Below, one piece after another: positions 47,145-58,944 of a DNA stretch of 64,000 bases (positions within the stretch are counted from its first letter, which is position 1; each line of letters starts with the position of its first letter). The notes under the pieces are model-generated. The model did no database searches and was not told the DNA's origin. It saw nothing but the letters and a program-made list of their open reading frames with translations. This DNA is from Coprinus comatus (lineage: Eukaryota; Basidiomycota; Agaricomycetes; Agaricales; Agaricaceae): assembly GCA_034638255.1 (NCBI GenBank), contig JAWPGT010000008.1, forward strand, positions 496,001 to 560,000. Reading direction: 5' to 3'. The translations under genes and the position numbers were made by a program.

Positions 47145-47765
47145 ACTAATTTGTAATGATATTTCTTCTTCGCTTTCATTGTGGAAAGTCTGTACGTTTA
47201 TTAATATACACACTGCCGGATTCCTCTTCTCTCTCCAATTGGTAATAGGATCGGGGTTGAAGACATATGGTGATGCTGGGGCTCTGCATGTAAAACGATT
47301 AACTTCATGAGTCCAAGTGATGGAAGTGATTGGACCAAACCTAATACTAAATTCACAACAAAAACGGCAGGATGTTTGAAGGATACTCTAGGTAATATAG
47401 GTAATATAGATTGGATACAGAAGGCTTTTTTGGTAATGGTACCCAGGGGTTCTTTAGTCAGTTAAAAGGCTCAGGCTCGTAGCACTAGATACCGGAGAGG
47501 TATATCCAATACAGATCATTCTCTTTGTACGCGTGTTCAGACTCCTCTTTGACATCGTAGTCTGACTATTCTGGGTGGCGAATGTTTCCAACAGCTTTTT
47601 GACCTCACCCAAGTTACTGAAATCGACTTCAGCTTCAGAAATAAATTGCTCCCCAGCGTATCTTTTGGGTGGAAGTGCTTAGAGAAGTCGGACAGGAACG
47701 AAAGGAACGACGGAGGATATTCGGAGTTTTACGATCAAATTTCGGACTGAATCTAATTAAAGTAC
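47145..47765. other. Intergenic, convergent 3' flanks
   Basis: 3' region of the PP6 gene facing that of the small minus-strand gene. No coding frame seen. Confidence 0.5.
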
Positions 47766-48371
47766 TTAACCTTCCGCCAGTCGTTGAGGAATCTTATTCT
47801 CTTGCTTACTGATTTCACGTTTTACGCATATACTTTCTCTGGTTGATACACTGTATACCGATGTAAAACTGGAGCCTAACCGTCTCAACCAGTTCGGGAC
47901 ACTAGCACTTGACTTGCAACGATCTCTCACAATCACAAACACACTGCCTTTAATATACCTGCATGAAGAATCATAAGTACCGATATCCGATATGCTGGTA
48001 ACTACCCTCATGGGAAACGCACACTCCATTCTCAGTCTTAAGCTTTCCGTCATATACGCATCTTCTGAAAGGGCAGAGTTCCATCTTTGTTAGTACAACC
48101 CCAACAATAAACCTATCTCAAACATCCGAATTTTCACCGTACATCCCTAACAATATTAAAAAATGATATGTTTTCATTCCTTTTGATTACGAATGCGCTC
48201 CACCTCTATAGGATCATCGGAGGACTCAGAATATGGCAGCACTCTGACGAAAAAATATGGAAATAGCAGTGATTCATTTCTCTTTGTAATAACCAACGAC
48301 CTCTCGTCAACAAATCGCAAAAGGAGGTTGTAGGTGCGTTGAACACGGCACGGTATTGGGGATATTGACAT
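47766..48371 (-). CDS. Small hypothetical protein, two exons
   Basis: I do not recognise the family. Exon 1 48371-48191 (MSISPIPCRVQRTYNLLLRF) and exon 2 48064-47766 join in frame to give 159 residues. The 126-nt intron has GT-AG ends and an exact TACTAAC branch site about 20 nt before the acceptor, which strongly supports splicing. Without splicing the frame stops soon after exon 1. The protein is basic, with many Arg and several Cys, and has no signal peptide or membrane helix. Residues such as LRLRMECAFPMRVVTSIS suggest a folded beta-rich domain, but that is only an impression. Confidence 0.5.
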
Positions 48372-48601
48372 TGGATTTTCCTGCACCCGTGTGTATAGGA
48401 TGTTTTTTCGCCAGTTGGAGTTGCATCATCGTTTTACTGGTTTCTAGTACTATCTACCTTTGGGTATTTGGGCCTATCTAGTACGCTTCAAACAAGGCAT
48501 TATGCGATCATAATGAACTGTATGTTATTTTTTACCGTTTCACAAGTCTGGGCCGCGCTATCTTACAAACACGAGCTCTACCAAACCCAAGTCGAGAAAG
48601 G

Positions 48602-48608
48602 TATAAAA
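48602..48608 (+). promoter_or_regulatory. TATA box of cerato-platanin copy 2
   Basis: The site reads aaggTATAAAAc and starts 96 bp before the ATG at 48698. It matches the core before copy 1. The surrounding 48,372-48,697 holds this promoter and the upstream region of the small minus-strand gene. Confidence 0.6.
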
Positions 48609-48697
48609 CCCACCTACAAGAACTCGGAATCTTCTCAGTAAATAACACAAAGCCTGTTAAACAACTTTAACAAAGCACATCCTCCACATCTACAACT

Positions 48698-49171
48698 ATG
48701 CAATTCACCAGCTCTACACTCACACTCCTCGCAACAGCGTTGACATTCATCACGGTTCCTGTCACTGCACAACCTCCTGCTCCTGCCGTTTTAAACTACG
48801 ACAGACACTACGATGACCCTACCGCTCTCCTTACCACCACTGCTTGCTCTGCCGACTATGGTATACTCCAAGGTTACAAAACCTTTGGTTCAATCCCAAA
48901 TTTCCCATACATCGGAGGATCTTTCTTAGTTGAAGGATATAATTCGACTCGATGCGGAGCTTGTTACGAAATTCTTTATAATCGTGCAGATGGTACTCAG
49001 GTTGTCAAACCTTTTACTATTATTAACCAAGCTCCTGAGAACGAGTTTGTTTCGAGTTTGAAGGGAGAATTGGATTTGACTGGGTTTCCAGGTGTTGAGA
49101 GTATTCCTGGAGATGTTGTTATTTCGTATAAGGAGGTACCGAGTTATGATTGCGGATTTCCTACTCTTTAA
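48698..49171 (+). CDS. Cerato-platanin family secreted protein, copy 2
   Basis: A single exon of 157 residues. The signal peptide MQFTSSTLTLLATALTF, cut near VTAQ, starts with the same MQFTSS as copy 1. The mature part has LNYDRHYDD, FGSIPNFPYIGGSFLVEGYN, RCGACYEILYN and a final DCGF, giving four conserved Cys. FGSIPNFPYIGGS is closer to the family consensus than the equivalent in copy 1. It has the same likely wall or surface role as copy 1. The two copies are 11 kb apart in opposite orientation and have diverged well, so the duplication is not recent. Confidence 0.86.
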   Translation: MQFTSSTLTLLATALTFITVPVTAQPPAPAVLNYDRHYDDPTALLTTTACSADYGILQGYKTFGSIPNFPYIGGSFLVEGYNSTRCGACYEILYNRADGTQVVKPFTIINQAPENEFVSSLKGELDLTGFPGVESIPGDVVISYKEVPSYDCGFPTL

Positions 49172-50426
49172 GTGACAAGGAGGAGGTTGACAAGGTATGT
49201 AGGAACATGGTTATTTTGGGAAAAAGTAGTTGTTACTAATTTCAAATGTTTTAGGCTGCTTCTGCAGTTAGCTTGTATTAGATATTCTCAACAGCTTGGA
49301 TGTAATCAATCAAACTTGTTCCAGTACTATGTGTAATTCTAATAATATCTCACATTTGATAATCGAGTACACTGTGTAGTATGCACGTTGGTCCTATTGA
49401 ATGAAGTTATCTATAGTAATTGCATATCTAACAGTAGTAATTCCCGGCTGACCCAAGCGAAAGACAACTGAGGAAGTGAAAATAAAAGAATGAAGTTTAA
49501 ATACTAAAAGGAGTTGGCGAGTGGCTGTGAGGAATAATAAAGCTGTAATAAAGATACAAATGTTTAATAAGTAGATGCATCGTAACCAGCATCCAAATGT
49601 GTTTCAACAATGAGACCTAAGAAGGAAGTATTGAATAATGTTGGAGGGTGCTGTCTCGAACGCTCACTTTCCAAAGTGTCATGTTTTATTTCCTTTCTTG
49701 GTCACGCTGGCCAGTTTCCTTTTTGTTTTTGTTCCGCATTTTGTTTGGTTTCCTAACACTATATAAATTGTAGATTTTCTTCATTGTACCTCAACGGTTA
49801 CTTTATTTTCTTACGCTGAGGTGAGGTTGCTTGAAATTTCATTTATATTATTAAATATCTAACTTGTAACGTAGACGTCTTCTTTCAGGTTAGATCAAAT
49901 AAACACAGCGGTTACTTTATTATCTTACGCTGAGACGTCCTCTTTCAAATAAACTCAGTAGTCTCCAGGATAATAACTTTTCTGGCTTAGTTAGTCAAAG
50001 TACTAGTTCAATCTACAATGTACATACTTTGTATGGAGTTGATATGAAGTGTTCAGTACTTAATGATGCTGTCAAATTTGAAGCGAATTGACGTTTCAAC
50101 CGGCATGACGCGGCACAGGCTTACATCATTCCGATCAATCCAATTACGTAGATAAAATACGACACAAAAATAACACGGGACCAACATCATACACTCAAAA
50201 GGCGCAAAAGGCTTGCGTAACCTGGACGGCTTTCCCTATGAGATACGAACTTGCCGGGGTCGGCTGAGTAAGAACTGTGAATACAATTGCGTGTCTTCTC
50301 TGCAAATAGTTGATGAAAACGATATAAGTATGGACCGTTGCTCTCCACCAAAGACTTCATTCCAAAAAAAATCCAACCCCTTCATCAGCAACGCCAACAA
50401 CTTCTATCTAAACCTTAAACAGCATA
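49172..50426. other. Intergenic with short direct repeats
   Basis: No gene seen. It is AT-rich, with a partial tandem duplication described separately. Confidence 0.5.
49795..49934. repeat. Partial tandem duplication, period about 114 bp
   Basis: The 26-mer cggttactttattttcttac... at 49795-49820 recurs at 49909-49934 with one mismatch. A second motif (gacgtcttctttca at about 49874, gacgtcctctttca at about 49934) also recurs, followed by an aataaac-cag sequence both times. Confidence 0.6.
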
Positions 50427-51796
50427 ATGGCGAAGAAAGGAATCTTAAGCTTCATTCAAGATCAATATCGCACGGTCCCACCTGTAGTCAATGCTGATCT
50501 CACTGGAAAAACTGTGGTCGTAGTTGGTGCAAACACAGGGTTAGGTTATGAAGCAGCTAAACATTTGGCAAGAATGGGAACCGAACGATTGATTATGGCT
50601 TGTAGAAGTCAAGAGAGAGGTGATGATGCTGTGAAACGTTAGTCTCAACTTTCAAGCTATTAATATATCTTGGTGTGGTTTTCTGACTTCACTGACATTA
50701 ATAGGTTTGAAGGATGATATTGGTTATACTAAGGCAGAAGTTTGGTTGGTTGATCTCGGGAAATTTGCTTCTGTCACAGCGTTCTGTACGCAAGCTTTAA
50801 ATAATCTCGAAAGATTGGATGTACTGTTGCTTAATGCTGCAACTACTCCTGAAGAATCGTTGGAACCTACGTTTACAGAGGACGGTTACGAAACAACGTG
50901 AGCCTTTTAAGTTAATATGTAAACAATTTATTGTATAACCTGAATCCATGGTTGTAGGTTACAAGTCAATGATTTGTCCCCTTCATTGATCAGTCTACTT
51001 CTTTTACCCCGTTTGATCGAGACGGGAAATACGTATAAGTGTACCCCTAGGCTTACTGTTGTGTCCAGCGAGACACATTTTATGGCCAACATCACCGAAG
51101 ACGTGTTTCAAAGTGCAAATTCAATAGAAAGTCTTGCGAGTAAGGAATATTGTGTTCCTCAGTGAGTTTCAGTGGTTCAACGCGTTGTAAATGTCTTCCT
51201 AAAATAACTTAAACCCTTTTGAAAGAATCATGAAAAGACGATACGAAGCCTCTAAGCGTACGTTTTTTCCTCTGTTTATATTGTATCAGCCTGTCCTTCC
51301 TCACATTTCGAATATTATAAATCATAACAGTACTCAACATATTCTTCATTCGAGCATTAACTCACCATACGGATCATCATCCGGTCATAGTCAACACAGT
51401 AAACCCAGGTTTCTGTCATTCAGAACTACGAAGAAAGTTTACTTCTCCTGCAGTTAGATTAATGGAATGGGTTTTAGCTAGGTCAACTGAGGAAGGTGCT
51501 AGACAGTTGGTATTTGCTACTGTAGGTACGCCTGAAGGTTCTGGGTATGGTGGCTGGGAGAGTATGCGTGGAGTTTATGTTAATTTGGGTACTGTTAATG
51601 AGGTTTCTGATTTCTGTCTTGGGAAAGAAGGAAGGGAAAGAGAGGATAAGTTGTGGGTGAGTTCATCTATGCATGATAAAGATGCGGATTAATGCTAATA
51701 TTGGGCTCTTTCTTCTTCTAGAATGACCTTCTTGTGTTTTTGGAGAAGGTGGATCCAAGAGTGACGGATACAAGATTGAAATATCTATATCCTTGA
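50427..51796 (+). CDS. Short-chain dehydrogenase/reductase (SDR)
   Basis: Start ATG 50427 (MAKKGILSFIQDQYRTVPPV). Spliced exons give the classical SDR order. The nucleotide-binding motif is GANTGLGYEAAKHLA, then come LNAATTPEE (the NNAG position) and VVSSETHF with the catalytic Ser. RRYEASK follows, with catalytic Tyr and Lys, then VNTVNPGFCHSELRR. Intron joins before VPQIMKRRYEAS and after EASK are in frame with GT-AG ends. The first Gly-rich loop suggests NAD(P)H use. The pattern resembles the retinol-dehydrogenase/WW-oxidoreductase-like group of fungal SDRs, and the substrate is not known. Stop at 51796 after RLKYLYP. Confidence 0.85.
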
Positions 51797-52334
51797 TTTC
51801 TTCATAGATTATCTCGGTTTTTTGTATTACATTCAAAGTGTTATTTAGAAAGTAATACTAGGGACTGTAGCAACGGCTTACATGTTTTTGGACAATCAGA
51901 GTGTTTCCGAAAACAAGGTAGTATAGAGTAGTATACGCATACAGCACATGCCACAATGACTCATTAAGAACAGTCTGAAGTGCGACGATCCCTCCATTCA
52001 ACATCAGCAAATCTACAATTCACTTGTTCACTTTTTAGACCTTTTTTAGTTTTGCCAAGTGGAAAAGTGAACAAGCCAAAAGTTATGTGCCGTATTTGTA
52101 TTTGCTAGTATCATATATTACAATCTGATTACGATAGACTATAATTTCTACCCTGCCTCGTCACATTCTACTAGCGAATTATTACACTATTCTTTTGATA
52201 CAAATCTGGTGCTACTTTTTGCAAAAAATCACCCCTAGTTTCTGGCATTGTCACTTTCTTACCTTTTAGCCTCTTTTTAGCACTTTTTTTACTTGTACAA
52301 GTACCAAAAAGTGAAGTGTAGGTTTACTGATGAA
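51797..52334. other. Intergenic, no gene seen
   Basis: 3' flank of the SDR gene. Two short similar stretches with gtgaac/cttttt motifs occur near 52,025-52,080 and 52,280-52,320. Nothing else is recognised. Confidence 0.45.
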
Positions 52335-53925
52335 GTTAATATTAACTCCTCATTGTGGGAATGTCTTGTGAAAGTCTCGGCAGGAAAAGCTTCTGGCTTC
52401 ACAGGGCGCCGAATTTGAAACATTCATCCCGTCGGAGGACAAAGTACCTTTTCCAACCCGCGAGTCTTCCAAGACTGAAGCGAGCTTCTGCCATCTACTT
52501 TCGACTTTTTCGGCCCATGACTCCACAGCAACTGTACCATGTGGTGGGACCTATATTTGACCACCCAATGACCACAGGGTTTACTGATCAATCAACTACT
52601 CTGACACCTCATACTGATGCGCTGACTCTGATAGCAGAGCCCTTTCCTGTTCTTTTTGTTCCAGTTCATTTCAACTGTCTCATTGTTGTTCCCAAAGGAT
52701 GAATCTGGGAAATTCATTTAAAAACGAAAGATATATATATATACATGTAATCCGAAAGCCAACTTTTCTTCATCAGTCTCATCCTTCCAGCTTCAGTTCG
52801 ATGTCCAATACTACACTCGAATCAACAATGTCCACTGTGTCCTCGGCCAACTCTGATACATTGGGCTTGCTCTGCACGTCTCCAATCTCAACTATGAACC
52901 TGTCGCATGCTTGGAGTCGTCCACCACGGATGTCTTCTGTCAGTCGATCACCTTGTCCAGCACTCAATACTCTTGCGAATCATGGTTTTATGTAAGTCAA
53001 GGTGCCCGTCGGCATACTTGATATCTGAATGCTAACGCATTTACGTTTATAGCCATCGTGAGGGTAGAAACATTGCCTTTTTCGAGCTCCTCCACGCTCT
53101 CAAAGAGGTTTACAATATTTCTTCAGGTCTCGCATTGGTTTTGACATTTGCCGGTTTTGTTACTTGCGGTAAAATCACATTTGGATCATCACCATCATCG
53201 TCCTATGATTCATCCTCTACCTCTGCTTCCACCTCAACTCCAAAATCCTGGGTTTCATCTATCTGGAATTCAATTCCATTCCCAAGGTGGAGACTCGATC
53301 TTGATTCCTTACTCCAACGAGGTTCATTCCACATCGCACATAATGCTGCACTCGTTCATCCCAATGATCTTCCATCATCTTCACCAGATCCTAAACTCGT
53401 ATCTCAACTTCTTTCATTTGCAACTCCATGTCACATTTCCAATGGAAAATCATCGAGTAAAAGTTCAAGCATTCGAGCATTAACATTCAAGAATTTTGTT
53501 TGTGCTCACGTTAAAAGAATTAAACAAACGAGGTCACCTCTTAGTTTTCTTCAAAACCAAATCGCTTTGGGTGAATGTGGACTTTGTTGGGAAGTTATGG
53601 GCATAAATCCTTCTCCTTCTCCTTCTCCGTCTTCCTCTTCATCTCCATCGCCATCTTGTTACGATGAAGACGTCTCTATTCCTATTGGACAACGACGAGT
53701 CAGAAGATTAGGATCGAAGGAAAAGGTTCTTCCGGCGGAGGTTCTTACGGAATGGATCTATCAGGAAAGACTTCCGGAGGATTGGTTCGTTAACGGTAGA
53801 CCTAAGAAGCCAATTGGACTTGCAGAGGCCAGATCTAAAGCTAATGAAGTCGGAGAATTCAGTGAGAGTCTGTAAAAAGAAAAGGGTAGAGCAGATATTT
53901 TAAAAATTCCCATTCAAATCGTACA
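52335..53925 (+). repeat. Left arm of a ~1.6-kb inverted duplication
   Basis: This segment is repeated in reverse orientation at 55690-57345. By eye the match is patchy (roughly three quarters identical with indels) over the outer ~350 bp. It rises to about nine tenths across the 5' UTR and is nearly identical from the coding start through the intron to the stop. Similarity fades within about 50 bp after the stop. Confidence 0.85.
52801..53875 (+). CDS. Heme-thiolate peroxidase-like protein, left copy
   Basis: Two exons (52801-52991, 53053-53875) give 337 residues. SPCPALNTLANHGFIHREGR is the signature of the chloroperoxidase/unspecific peroxygenase family, with Cys52 as the expected heme ligand. 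FFELLHALKEVYNISSGLAL and FAGFVTCGK follow in the usual order. The position where the family normally has an acidic EHD or EGD catalytic motif reads HIAHNAALVH here, so the acid-base Glu is apparently absent. There is no signal peptide, unlike secreted peroxygenases. The middle and C-terminal parts carry Ser/Pro runs. Either an atypical intracellular enzyme or a heme-binding protein without peroxygenase activity. The near-identical inverted copy lies at 55732-56788. Confidence 0.78.
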
Positions 53926-55689
53926 AAGTTTCAGTAGCATTTACTATTGACCCAAGCCTGTTGCATCATGATCCATATACCAGTTACTATTTACATATAT
54001 TAATATTACATTATCTGTTCTAGTGTTGTACCTGCTATACATATATCCAAAGATCGATTAGTTTTCAATAGAACGTATATCTACGATGTGACTCGATACA
54101 TGTGAATACCAATGATTCCTAGACTAGAGTGAGACCATTATCATTTCCGGCAGTGCTTGGTTTGCCGCTAGGATGGTAGGCCCACCATCAATATCGTGAG
54201 TGAAAAGTTAATAACTATTAACCGCTCAAGACATACACATATTCCGGGATCTTATGGATGTCGAAGCTACTACATCATGATTCATTCCCGGTAAATATCA
54301 GCATCGGTAATATGGTCCCTATTAGCAGTAGTATACCATTCAATAGCATTTGTCGAGGAATTCAAGAAGCTCATCTGTAGGTATACAATTTCTTGCGTTA
54401 GAAGCGCCGTAGGCTTGCACTGCCTTGAGGGAATAGGATACTTGTACCTGTAATGTCTCGCTTGCTAACTCAAACTAGCCGTACTAACCATTGATACTAC
54501 AGCCACCGTGGAAGAAGTTGTTTAGAAATTGGCGTGAATTCCTTTAAGGAGAGTGAGCCTCGTTGTCACTTTAAGTTACTCCCAAGTATGGGACTATTTG
54601 TTTCTTATTTTAGCGTTCATAAACTTTAAATGTTCAACGTCGGCATTGGCGTTTGAGTATTGTAGCCCCGGGCCTGGGTAACGATGAATATGCCAGAGCA
54701 GTGTCAAGTGATGTAATGTCAGGTTATTTTTAACTTTTAGTAAACAAAGTACAGCCCTGGCCCCTGGTACTGATTTTGAATCACACTACACCATGTGCTC
54801 AATTAAAATTTAATCACCATTGCTATGTCTAGTCAAAGATGGCTGGACGATGTTCTAACAAGCTTCCCTGAACCCTTCGGTTTTAGCAATTGACCAACGA
54901 CCATACTACAAGTTGAAACGTTGAACTTTGATATTCCCACAACCAGTGTATTCTTAGGTATACCGTATGGTGTATCTATCAAACCATGTAACACTATAAT
55001 AATCGTACATCCTTCTTACTTAGTAACACCCCCGCTTGTGAGCAGTACATGTACTACTACTAGTGTAAGAGGCCAGTGTATAGCATAATTGAACGAAAAG
55101 CTCCAAATACTACACATATATATGTGATTAACGCCAGAAGTAATTTTGGGCGTTAATTTCAATGGACGTTGTAGTTGCCTAGTACTTAGTAACTCTTCAT
55201 ACATTTACGGTACAAATGATTTAGTTTAGAGTTTCTATCCCAGCACTGAGGATACGATGCTGAATGAAGCCTGTTAAGCTTGTTAGATAATTCGCCAATC
55301 AAAATTATAATTATCTCAATGATGTTTGTCTTGAGCGGATACCGATAAATTAAACTTTGTTCAATGACAGCCGAACTGGCGGGCGCTCCGAGTAGTGGTA
55401 TGTACTACATCATAGCTATCAAACGGAAATGATGATGGCACATCGGTACTATTCACTCCGGTTTAGGAATTGTCATTCCTCGTTATCTTATGGTAAGCAC
55501 CATCAGACTAAAACTGGTTGAATCTTTAAATAAAGGGAAACACGACTCTTTTAAATATGTAAACAAATGGTTCTGTACATGGATGTTATAACTTATTGAC
55601 AATGTACCTAATAATAATACATATGATACTGGGAATAAATAGATAATGATGATAACGATAGATAGTGGCAATAAAATATATGCCGATGT
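53926..55689. other. Spacer between the inverted peroxidase copies
   Basis: 1.76 kb with no gene I can support on either strand. It is unique sequence as far as I can see and separates the two arms of the inverted duplication. Confidence 0.5.
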
Positions 55690-57345
55690 TTTGTTGAGTC
55701 GAAGGGAGATTTGAACGGAAAAATCTCTGCTCTACTCTTTGTTTTTTTGTAACCTCTCACTGAATTCTCCGACTTCATTAGCTTTAGATCTGGCCTCTGC
55801 AAGTCCAATTGGCTTCTTAGGTCTACCGTTAACGAACCAATCCTCCGGAAGTCTTTCCTGATAGATCCATTCCGTAAGAACCTCCGCCGGAAGAACCTTT
55901 TCCTTCGATCCTAATCTTCTGACTCGTCGTTGTCCAATAGGAATAGAAACGTCTTCATCGTAACAAGATGGCGATGGAGATGAAGAGGAAGACGGAGAAG
56001 GAGAAGGATTTATGCCCATAACTTCCCAACAAAGTCCACATTCACCCAAAGCGATTTGGTTTTGAAGAAAACTAAGAGGTGACCTCGTTTGTTTAATTCT
56101 TTTAACGTGAGCACAAACAAAATTCTTGAATGTTAATGCTCGAATGCTTGAACTTTTACTCGATGATTTTCCATTGGAAATGTGACATGGAGTTGCAAAT
56201 GAAAGAAGTTGAGATACGAGTTTAGGATCTGGTGAAGATGATGGAAGATCATTGGGATGAACGAGTGCAGCGTTATGTGCAATGTGGAATGAACCTCGTT
56301 GGAGTAAGGAATCAAGATCGAGTCTCCACCTTGGGAATGGAATTGAATTCCAGATAGAGGAAACCCAGGATTTTGGAGTTGAGGTGGAAGCAGAGGTAGA
56401 GGATGAATCATAGGACGATGATGGTGATGATCCAAATGTGATTTTACCGCAAGTAACAAAACCGGCAAATGTCAAAACCAATGCGAGACCTGAAGAAATA
56501 TTGTAAACCTCTTTGAGAGCGTGGAGGAGCTCGAAAAAGGCAATGTTTCTGCCCTCACGATGGCTATAAACGTAAATGCATTAGCATTCAGATATCAAGT
56601 ATGCCGACGGGCACCTTGACTCACATAAAACCATGATTCGCAAGAGTATTGAGTGCTGGACAAGGTGATCGACTGACAGAAGACATCCGTGGTGGACGAC
56701 TCCAAGCATGCGACAGGTTCACAGTTGAGATTGGAGAAGTGCAGAGCAAGGCTGATGTATTAGAGTTGGCCGAGGACACAGTGGACATTGTTGATTCGAG
56801 TGTTATGTTAGACACAAACTAAAACTGGAGGGATGAGATTGATGAAGAGAAGTTAGCTTTCGGATTACATGTATATATATCTTTCGTTTTTAAATGAATT
56901 TGGGAAATTCATCCTTTGGGAACAATAATGAGACAGTTGAAATAACTGGAACAGATCTAGAGAAGAGAGCTCCGCTATCAGGGGTCAGCGCATCAACGTC
57001 AGAGGAGCTGATTGATCGAGATTAGTAACCTGTGCATGTTGTAGGCTGGGATAGGCTGGGATCATAATGGGGCTGAAAATAGCTTCCACCAGGCCGGGTT
57101 ATGGCCCCTCATGCACATGGGCCGAAAAATCAGGAGTAGATTGTAGAAATTCGCTCCAGCCCCTGGGAAGATTTGGAGCTTGGGGGTACTAAGTAGAAGG
57201 TACTTCGGCTTCCGGCGGGTCTGAATGTTTCCAGTTCACCGCCCTGTAGAGCCTGCACCTTTTGTGGCTTTTGCAATGAAGACAGAAGCTTGGAACTGCC
57301 TAGACAAGACTTTCACAAGACATCCAACGATCGTCAACAAGTTAA
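55690..57345 (-). repeat. Right arm of the inverted duplication
   Basis: Reverse-complement partner of 52335-53925. Differences visible by eye include two fewer Ser-Pro codons in the low-complexity run, a changed C-terminus (EFSERLQKNKE versus EFSESL) and a one-base loss at the start codon. The outer promoter portion is much more diverged. Confidence 0.85.
55732..56788 (-). CDS. Heme-thiolate peroxidase-like protein, right copy
   Basis: Exons 56788-56625 and 56563-55732 give 331 residues if translation begins at the in-frame ATG 56788. The start codon used by the left copy is destroyed here by a one-base deletion, so the protein would lack the first nine residues. That segment is not part of the conserved domain. 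SPCPALNTLANHGFIHREGR, the IAHNAAL segment and the rest are as in the left copy. The intron is conserved with two base changes. The C-terminus is extended (RLQKNKE). Whether the copy is expressed is not visible, since the promoter differs clearly from the left copy. Confidence 0.72.
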
Positions 57346-57819
57346 TATTAATGGACGGATCGCTGATTCATTGATCAACACTTACCACATTGTTCTCGGG
57401 GTACTCTGTAACTTAGTTTCCACTGGTAACCAACTGGCTAGTAAGTAATTGAAAATATGATTGCATATATTCATGAGACCGGCGCTCAGCCTCTACAACA
57501 ATGTTATTGCTATTTTTAAGGATATTGTTATTCAATAAAATGAAGTACCGCACTGGTTTAACAACCGCCATCAGATTATCTCGTCGGGGCTGACGGGAAA
57601 TTCCAAATATATACTTAAACGCTTCTAGCTATTACACTCACACTGGCGAACGGCCGCCCCCTAGTATATTCATGTCGTCTATCTGTCAACAGCCAAATGA
57701 CTCAGCTTTAACGATGGTACTAGTTAGCAGCACAGCAACAAGGGCAACCCGCTAGATAAAAGGGACTCGACTGAGGGTACTAATTCACTCCCAATTCCCG
57801 AGGCTGAACCACGTCCAAT
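57346..57819. other. Intergenic, upstream of the F-box-like gene
   Basis: No coding frame seen. It holds the promoter region of the plus-strand gene that follows. Confidence 0.5.
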
Positions 57820-58944
57820 ATGTTAACTCAACCACAACTTCCACTTGAAATTCACTATGATATTCTATCCATCACGGTTACGAACAGTTTACATGCTGTC
57901 GGTACGGCAACTGGGTCATCATGGGAAATCAAATCGTTTGCGACATTAGCTAAAGTGTCGCCGACCTATCGAGCTATCATTCTTCAATTTGTTAGAAAGA
58001 TATTTTCCATCAAGTTTTCAGACTCAGAACTAGAAGAGAATTTAGGGAATGTGTAAGTGATGGTGGCAAATCCTGGTTACTGTTGCGGTTGTTGTGATTG
58101 ACATGTTGCAATGTTTAGGTTTGAACTCATCGAGAAATGGATGTTAGCGTTTAAACAACTTCAAGCTGACGAATATGATACTTCAAGTACATGGTCAAGT
58201 TTGATACAGACTTACCAAAGTCAATATCCATCATACATCTTTCACGCATATGCATTATGGAAATGCAGTAAAGAAATGCGTAAAACATCATTAAATATTA
58301 CTGGATCGGCATACTTGGCGATCCAAGATGCTACGATAACAACTTTGGAACAAGCAGAATGTGCAGCTTCGTTGGTTACTATGAACGACTGTGCTACCAC
58401 CTTGTACTATTGTATCAGTCGGGAGAAGGTGATTGTGAACAATGGTGCGTCAGAGTTTTTGTTCATCAGATTCATGTGTAGAGTAGTGCAAAGACCTAAT
58501 GTTTCATCAGGTGTTAATGTTGTCAGATCTTGCATACATCTGAACAACTTGATGGATCAGTTGAACGCGAGATCGGGAGCCGATTCTTCTTCTGAACGCA
58601 TAAAGGTGTGTAGTACCACTTGTAACCTTCTTAACAGGTTTAACTGATACTCTATCCTCACCAGCCCATCGAGGACGATATTAAGAAGGCTTTGCAAATT
58701 GTCCAGCGGGATATCGTAATTTACCAGACTCAAGTAGAGTTCATGGATAGAGAAGAGCCAAATGTCCATAAGGTCAGTATAGATGTCTATATTATCGATA
58801 TAAGACTATGTTCTCATTTATGGCCAGTTACCGGAAGTTGAATGTACCTTCAAGAGAATATCCAGGTCATACGCCAGTGGGACGTGCAGTGACTCTTTGA
58901 TGTCCACATTTCACACATTTCCTTATCTTCTTTCTTTCTATTGA
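57820..58944 (+). CDS. Hypothetical protein with F-box-like N-terminus
   Basis: Start ATG 57820 (MLTQPQLPLEIHYDILSITV). LPLEIHYDILSITV resembles the first helix of an F-box, followed by KSFATLAKVSPTYRAIILQFVRK, which fits the second part. The remaining 230 residues are predicted helical and match no family I recognise. Exons end near 58,050 and 58,606 with GT-AG introns that keep frame (NV|FELIEKW, SSERIK|PIEDDI). The last exon is uncertain: the modelled stop is 58944, but another frame in the same exon (YRKLNVPSREYPGHTPVGRA) looks more protein-like and would need a different splice. If an F-box protein, it would recruit a target to an SCF ubiquitin ligase. Confidence 0.6.
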
